9,831 nt of DNA, from NCBI GenBank assembly GCA_030039695.1, contig JASHVB010000805.1, forward strand, positions 1-9,831, read 5' to 3'. The DNA comes from Acetobacteraceae bacterium (lineage in GTDB: Bacteria > Pseudomonadota > Alphaproteobacteria > Acetobacterales > Acetobacteraceae). Every line of letters begins with the position of its first letter. Position 1 is the first letter of the stretch. Below are positions 5,919 to 9,831 of the stretch, one piece after another. The notes under the pieces are model-generated. The model searched no databases, was not told the DNA's origin, and was given only the letters and a program-made list of their open reading frames with translations. Both the position numbers and the translations under genes were made by a program.

Positions 5919-6467
5919 CTACTCCGCGGCCGGCTTCAAATGTTCCAGCAGTCGCGGCATCAGCTCAACCAGATTGCAGGGACGCAGGCGGTTGTCGAGC
6001 TGGAACACCAGTATGTCGTCCCATGCATCCTTCACAGCGCCGGTGCTCCCGGGCAGCGCGAACAGATAGGTGCCGTGCGCGACGCCGGCAAGCGCGCGCG
6101 ACTGCATAGTGGACGTGCCGATCTTCTGGTAGCTCAGCATGCGAAACAATTCGCCAAAGCCTTCGATGCGCTTTTCCATCACACGCTCGAATGCCTCCGG
6201 CGTCACGTCGCGACCGGTGATGCCGGTGCCGCCGGTGGTAACGACGACATCAATCTCTCGATCCGCTATCCAGCGCCGCAGGTGCGTTTCGATAGCGCTC
6301 GCATCATCCTTCTCGATTGCGCGCGCTGCGACGCGGTGCCCGGCTTTGGCGATGCGTTCGGCCAGCGCATCGCCCGACGTGTCGTTCGCAAGCGTGCGCG
6401 TGTCCGATACCGTGAGAACAGCGATGTTGACCGCAATGAACGGCCGGGATTCGTCGAGACGCGCCAT
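5919..6467 (-). CDS. moaB: Molybdenum cofactor biosynthesis protein B
   Basis: The protein has 182 residues, the usual length. MoaB/MogA-fold proteins bind molybdopterin; MogA-type enzymes adenylylate it before metal insertion, and MoaB is the related protein that fills or accompanies this step in many bacteria. Seen: VNIAVLTVSDTRTLANDTSG at the N-terminus, the pterin-phosphate loop VVVTTGGTGITGRDVTPEA near residues 74-91, and LFALPGSTGAVKDAW near 135-149. The start is secured by a perfect AGGAGG (6480-6475) with a 7-base spacer to the ATG. The gap to the upstream lytic transglycosylase gene on the same strand is only 30 bases, so co-transcription is likely, although the two functions are not related in any obvious way. 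No other moa/mog/moe gene is in the window. Confidence 0.94.
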   Translation of the reverse strand: MARLDESRPFIAVNIAVLTVSDTRTLANDTSGDALAERIAKAGHRVAARAIEKDDASAIETHLRRWIADREIDVVVTTGGTGITGRDVTPEAFERVMEKRIEGFGELFRMLSYQKIGTSTMQSRALAGVAHGTYLFALPGSTGAVKDAWDDILVFQLDNRLRPCNLVELMPRLLEHLKPAAE

Positions 6468-6497
6468 GATGCCACCTCCTGCGCGCCGCAGTTGCGT

Positions 6498-8354
6498 TCA
6501 GTGCACGCGCGCTGCGGCGAAGGTGATCTTGCCTCGATTGGCGTCCGGCGTGAAGCGCGGCCATTCGCCGGCGGCCAGCTCATCGAGGCTTGGCGCCGGA
6601 AGATGGAGCCGCGCGGCGTAGATCCACGTGTAGGTCAGCGAACGTTGCACGAATGCGCGTGTTTCGTTGTTCGGAATTGCCTCGATGAACAACAGCGGAT
6701 CGCCGTCGTCGTGAACGGACGCAAGCCAGCGTGCGAAATTGTTTGGACCCGCGTTGTAGCTCGCAAGCACGTGCAGCAGGTCATCACCAATTGTGTCTTG
6801 TCGTGCCAGGTACGAAATATAACGCTGCCCCAACGCGAGATTCAATGACGGGTCATGCAACCGTTCGCTCACAAACGCCGCATTGCCTGAGATGTATCGC
6901 GCCGTGACCGGCATGAGCTGCATCAGGCCGCGTGCGCCGGCTCGCGACACGGCGTGTGCATCGAAATTCGATTCAACGCGTGTCAACGCATAAACCAGCG
7001 CCGGATCGACACGAAATCCGCCATCCGGGCGCAGTCGCGGCACCGGCGAATGCAGCGTGTCGATTTCTTGCCCGTCGGCCGCCGCGCTCGCCTCGACGAT
7101 CTCTGCTGCGAGGCCCGTCATGCCAAGTGCCGATGCCACGAGCAGAAGAGAACGTTGCTCCATCGGATCATGTTGCCATCGCGGCCACAACAGCCGCAGT
7201 TCGCTCTCGGCACGATCAACTTGGCCGATCTGCAGCAACGCGAACGCGCGCCATCCGGGACTGGTTGCGGCGACCACGTCGAGGTCGGCCTGTGACAGCA
7301 GATCAGTGCTGGGAATGATGCCGGTGGGCAGACCGAGCCGACGGCGCGCGATGAAGCCGTAGAGCGTCGTCGGCTCGGCGGCCGCACGCTGCAGCCAGCG
7401 TCGGGTCGCGGCCGGATCGTGCATGCGCTGCGCCGCGCGCGCCGCCCAGAACGCCGCGGCCGCGGTGATGCGGGGCGAGGCGAGTGGCGCCTTGGCAGCA
7501 AGCTCGAACATCCCGCGTGCTTCAACCACGCTGCCCCGCCGCCACGCGGCGAGGCCGCCAACATAGCCCGGCAATCCCGGCTGCTGATCAGCCGGCGTCT
7601 CCTTCAGGCTGAGATAAGCGGTTTGCAAAGCGGCCGCGTCGTCGTTGCGGGAAAACAACCAGCGCGCCACTTCACCGCGCAGCAGCGCCGCACAGGCCGG
7701 GCGCAATCCCCTGGTGGATGCGATCAGGTCGAGTGCCGCGCGCGTTTCGCCGCGATCGAGCCGGTCCGCAATAGCGCTCTCCAGGAGCGGATTGCGCGGC
7801 ACGGCCGGCATATCGGCATCGTCGTTCTCTGGGGCAGCATCAGTGGCCCGCACCGGCGCAGGCGCCGCAGCTGCCGGCACAGGCGGCACCGCCGTGCCCT
7901 TCGGCACGCGCCGCAGCAGCAGCGCGCGGATTGCCGGTGCGTCGGGCTGATCGGCGTAACGCTTCAGCCACGCGGTCAGCTCGGCCGCCGTGCTCTGATG
8001 GAAGCGCCCGAGGTAGCGGTCGGCGAGCAGGGGACCGAGCAGCAGTGGATTTTGCACTTGACCGGCGAGGCGGGAGGCGGCCGGAACGTTGCCCCTGTCC
8101 TGCAAAGCGAAGGCCCGCTGCATCAGCATGGCGTCGCTGGGAGAGAGCGGCTGTGGCAAGGAAATGCCGGCGTTAACCCCGCGCAGGCTGATGCGAGGAA
8201 TCGCCATCGCGGTTTCGTCGTTCCCTGTGCCTTTCCCTGATGCCGGTGCCCCTGCATGGGCGGCCGAGACGATCGCCCCGGCGAGGATGGCGGCCCCGGC
8301 GAGAACCGCCCGGGCGGTGGGAAGGCGGGAGAGCGTGTGACCGATCCCTCGCAT
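6498..8354 (-). CDS. slt: Soluble lytic murein transglycosylase (SLT family 1)
   Basis: The protein has 618 residues. It cuts the MurNAc-GlcNAc bond of peptidoglycan in the periplasm, leaving 1,6-anhydro-MurNAc ends. Seen: an N-terminal signal-like segment (arginines at 2 and 10, hydrophobic core about 16-31, likely cleavage after AHA at 32-34), a long helical alanine-rich region (about 75-430) with helical-repeat-like blocks as in the doughnut domain of Slt70, and the catalytic domain from about 448 to 585. Its motif ALTRVESNFDAHAVSRAGARGLMQLMP contains the catalytic glutamate 461; LASYNAGPNNFARWL at 530-544 and FVQRSLTYTWIY follow. A proline/alanine-rich stretch (about 155-187) interrupts the helical region and may be a flexible linker. 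The start has no clear Shine-Dalgarno sequence but gives a sound signal peptide. Followed by moaB after 30 bases. Confidence 0.93.
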   Translation of the reverse strand: MRGIGHTLSRLPTARAVLAGAAILAGAIVSAAHAGAPASGKGTGNDETAMAIPRISLRGVNAGISLPQPLSPSDAMLMQRAFALQDRGNVPAASRLAGQVQNPLLLGPLLADRYLGRFHQSTAAELTAWLKRYADQPDAPAIRALLLRRVPKGTAVPPVPAAAAPAPVRATDAAPENDDADMPAVPRNPLLESAIADRLDRGETRAALDLIASTRGLRPACAALLRGEVARWLFSRNDDAAALQTAYLSLKETPADQQPGLPGYVGGLAAWRRGSVVEARGMFELAAKAPLASPRITAAAAFWAARAAQRMHDPAATRRWLQRAAAEPTTLYGFIARRRLGLPTGIIPSTDLLSQADLDVVAATSPGWRAFALLQIGQVDRAESELRLLWPRWQHDPMEQRSLLLVASALGMTGLAAEIVEASAAADGQEIDTLHSPVPRLRPDGGFRVDPALVYALTRVESNFDAHAVSRAGARGLMQLMPVTARYISGNAAFVSERLHDPSLNLALGQRYISYLARQDTIGDDLLHVLASYNAGPNNFARWLASVHDDGDPLLFIEAIPNNETRAFVQRSLTYTWIYAARLHLPAPSLDELAAGEWPRFTPDANRGKITFAAARVH

Positions 8355-8465
8355 GGACGGAGCCGCTACAGGGTCGGGCTGGTCCTGGCAACCCCTCTTG
8401 GTGGGATAAATCTAAAGTTTTGTATAGCGGAACGTTGAATCAGTGACTTAGCTAAAAGGATTGTC
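8355..8465 (-). promoter_or_regulatory. AT-rich gap before slt, probable promoter region
   Basis: This 111-base gap lies between the glycosylase homologue and slt on the minus strand. Bases 8404-8465 are visibly AT-rich against a GC-rich background. Read on the minus strand, TATACA (8426-8421) is a fair -10 candidate, with AAGTCA (8449-8444) 17 bases upstream as a poor -35. This suggests that slt-moaB can be transcribed separately from the gene upstream. No further element is recognised. Confidence 0.35.
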
Positions 8466-9236
8466 TCACTTTTCAGCGATATCGGCATCAAGAGTGCGTC
8501 GTATCAGACGCAGGGCGGCCCAGGCGTCCCGCCGCGCGGCCGGGGTGCGCGCCACGCTGGCGGGGCTCGGCATGGCAAGGCCGGGAACCGGATCGGCGAG
8601 ACCCGCGACCGAGACCGGGAGCCACGTCGGCATGGTTCGCCGGCGGGTGGATGGCAGCAACGCGCGCGCCGGCAGCGTGCCGGCCAAGACGAGGCGGCGC
8701 GAGCCTGACAGCACGATTAGGCGATGCAGGAAGGGAAGGCAAACGGCGACCTCGCTGGCGTTGGGCGGGCGTCCGCCAGGCGGGCGCCACGGGATCAGTG
8801 GGACCAACATGAGGTCTTGGCGCGTCAGGGCGACGCTGGCCAGCATGCGGTCGAGCAATGCGCCGTCCGGACCGGCGAAGGGGGTGCCACCACGGTCCTC
8901 TGACTCGCCGGGTGGATCGCCGATCAGCAGCAGGCCGCTCGCAGGGTCGCCCTCGGCAAACACCAGATTGGCGGCGGTATCACGCAGGGCACAACCGTCG
9001 AACGTGGCGACGGCGGCACGAAGTTCAGCAAGCGTGGCGGCCCGGGCGGCCACCGCGGCGGCTCGTTCGGCTGAGGTTGGCCGAGAGGTCGGCGGCTGCA
9101 ATGCGGTGCGCGGGTGCTGGGCGGGCAGTAGGGTGTGCGGAGGCGCCAGCGGGCGAAGTCGATCGACCGGGGCGTCTTCCAACGCGTCGTCCGCGCCCCA
9201 TTCGATTTGCAGACGCAACAGGTCCAGTGCTTCCAT
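8466..9236 (-). CDS. Uracil-DNA glycosylase family 4-like protein with altered active-site motifs
   Basis: The protein has 256 residues. Family 4 glycosylases remove uracil from DNA and normally carry a 4Fe-4S cluster. Seen: an N-terminal helix EALDLLRLQIEWGADDAL, the pattern FDGCALRDTAANLVFAEGDP, motif A as LLIGDPPGESEDRGGTPFAG (106-121; family form GEAPGxxEDxxGxPFVG), LLDRML, IPWRPPGGRPP and VCLPFL. Odd points: the motif A glutamate is aspartate 107; the C-terminal HPAYLL motif is SPASVA (224-229), so its histidine is lost; only two cysteines (82, 166) exist, while cluster-bearing members have four. Activity is therefore doubtful. The ATG at 9236 fits the usual N-terminus, but no strong ribosome binding site precedes it and the frame is open upstream to a GTG at 9359. 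Its neighbours are slt downstream and the divergent ETF-QO gene. Confidence 0.8.
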   Translation of the reverse strand: MEALDLLRLQIEWGADDALEDAPVDRLRPLAPPHTLLPAQHPRTALQPPTSRPTSAERAAAVAARAATLAELRAAVATFDGCALRDTAANLVFAEGDPASGLLLIGDPPGESEDRGGTPFAGPDGALLDRMLASVALTRQDLMLVPLIPWRPPGGRPPNASEVAVCLPFLHRLIVLSGSRRLVLAGTLPARALLPSTRRRTMPTWLPVSVAGLADPVPGLAMPSPASVARTPAARRDAWAALRLIRRTLDADIAEK

Positions 9237-9643
9237 GGTGCCCAGTGCTACATGGCGCCCGGCGAGGCGCAATGGGACGCCGCGACCATGGATTTCGGAT
9301 GAGGAGCAATTTTCGAGCGTGATGCGATCGACCGACTCGCCCGCGCTGGTGATCCGCACTGGTCCGTCGGGGCGGGGCGCGCGTTATCGCCGTGTTCGCC
9401 TCGGCACTCGGCGACGGCGCGTTCTTTGTCGCTGGTCGCGGGGTGTATGATCTGGCCGAACCGGGCGCGGGCAATACCGGCGGCGATGCGGCGGTTGCTG
9501 GAAATTCCGGTGCGGCAATTCATCAATTGATGCATGCGTTGCGAATGAGTCAGTCGTCGTTGGTGCATCGCCGCTCCACCCCCTGACAGCCCCCACAATC
9601 CCCCGTAGCTTGCGCCCCAACCGAACCCGAAAGGACGCAGCAC
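9237..9643. other. 407-base gap between divergent genes, no supported gene
   Basis: This region should hold the promoters of the glycosylase homologue (minus) and the ETF-QO gene (plus). A + strand TATGAT at 9446-9451 resembles a -10 box but has no good -35 at proper distance. A 64-codon frame at 9392-9586 (+) and an upstream extension of the glycosylase frame (to 9359, minus) are open. Neither has a recognisable domain or a strong ribosome binding site, and the first has weaker third-position GC bias than the true genes here. I see no RNA gene. Confidence 0.4.
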
Positions 9644-9831
9644 ATGGCGGAGGATCTGCCCCCGCGCGAGGCAATGGAATTCGATGTGGTGATCGTGGGC
9701 GGCGGGCCGTCCGGCCTCGCCGCAGCGATCCGCCTCAAGCAACTCGCACCCGACGCCGCCGTCTGTCTGGTGGATAAAGGCGGCGAGATCGGCGCGCATA
9801 TCCTCTCCGGCGCGGTGCTGGAGACGCGCGC
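9644..9831 (+). CDS. Electron transfer flavoprotein-ubiquinone oxidoreductase, 5' part only
   Basis: The first 62 codons are visible and the gene runs off the window. ETF-QO is a membrane-associated flavoprotein with FAD and a 4Fe-4S cluster. It passes electrons from ETF, reduced by acyl-CoA and other dehydrogenases, to ubiquinone. Seen: the N-terminal lead [20 protein letters not shown] with the FAD-binding GxGxxG loop (GGGPSG at 19-24), then [12 protein letters not shown], the strand-end acidic residue in VCLVDKGGE, and [14 protein letters not shown], a hallmark of the family. AAGGA lies 8 bases before the ATG. The protein style looks alphaproteobacterial to me. The crotonase gene far upstream would also feed acyl-CoA oxidation, but the two are not linked in the map. 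The gene symbol varies among genomes, so none is given. Confidence 0.92.
   Translation, partial: MAEDLPPREAMEFDVVIVGGGPSGLAAAIRLKQLAPDAAVCLVDKGGEIGAHILSGAVLETR

Noticed and set aside
5847..6848. Open frame of 333 codons on the + strand, opposite moaB and the 3' end of slt
   Set aside because: It is antisense to two well-recognised genes, has no known motif, and is explained by the codon bias of the true genes on the other strand.
7419..8240. Open frame of 273 codons on the + strand, opposite slt
   Set aside because: Arginine-rich antisense translation without motifs; slt on the other strand has clear domains throughout.
8461..9450. Open frame of 329 codons on the + strand, opposite the glycosylase homologue
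   Set aside because: It is a low-complexity arginine/serine/alanine-rich translation typical of antisense GC-rich sequence, with no domain and no ribosome binding site.
9392..9586. Small + strand gene of 64 codons before the ETF-QO gene
   Set aside because: No clear ribosome binding site, no known motif, and weaker GC bias at third codon positions than the true genes.

Overview
This is a GC-rich, gene-dense window with ten protein genes, one gene remnant and one small repeat family. The best guess for the host is an alphaproteobacterium, possibly Rhodospirillales-like. The main evidence is the right-hand end, where an ETF-ubiquinone oxidoreductase gene (cut by the window edge) diverges from a family-4-type uracil-DNA glycosylase gene, followed on the same strand by a soluble lytic transglycosylase and moaB. 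I know this arrangement from alphaproteobacterial genomes. That assignment rests on recall and protein style, not on a search.

Left part (1-3987, all + strand). The 3' part of a class V aminotransferase of the serine-glyoxylate type comes first, then a hairpin-forming repeat. A compact four-gene run follows: a serine/threonine dehydratase, a crotonase-family hydratase (ATGA overlap), and after 32 bases a GT2-type transferase and a DUF2064-type transferase (GTGA overlap). The last two are the pair named in databases after arsenosugar biosynthesis (TIGR04283/TIGR04282). The first three proteins fit amino-acid/glyoxylate and acyl-CoA catabolism. The transferase pair seems to share the transcript rather than the pathway.

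Middle (3963-5677). A GlxA-type regulator (DJ-1/PfpI domain plus AraC helix-turn-helix) on the minus strand diverges over 53 bases from a stand-alone DJ-1/PfpI enzyme of the isonitrile hydratase type. The two share a clearly related nucleophile-elbow region, so regulator and enzyme may handle related ligands. The regulator's 3' end overlaps the DUF2064 gene tail-to-tail by 25 bases.

Gap at 5678-5918. This holds an orphan copy of the first eleven codons of a topoisomerase I gene (topA), which runs straight into a second full copy of the repeat. It looks like a rearrangement scar.

Right part (5919-9831). The minus-strand series is uracil-DNA glycosylase homologue, lytic transglycosylase, moaB. 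An AT-rich 111-base gap before the transglycosylase probably holds a promoter. The glycosylase homologue lacks several expected catalytic and iron-sulfur residues. The 407-base gap between it and the ETF-QO gene has no gene I can support.

I found no CRISPR array, transposase, tRNA, rRNA, phage gene or recognisable defence system. The most unusual items are the topA remnant at a repeat junction, the altered glycosylase and the repeat family. The rest is ordinary chromosomal metabolism.
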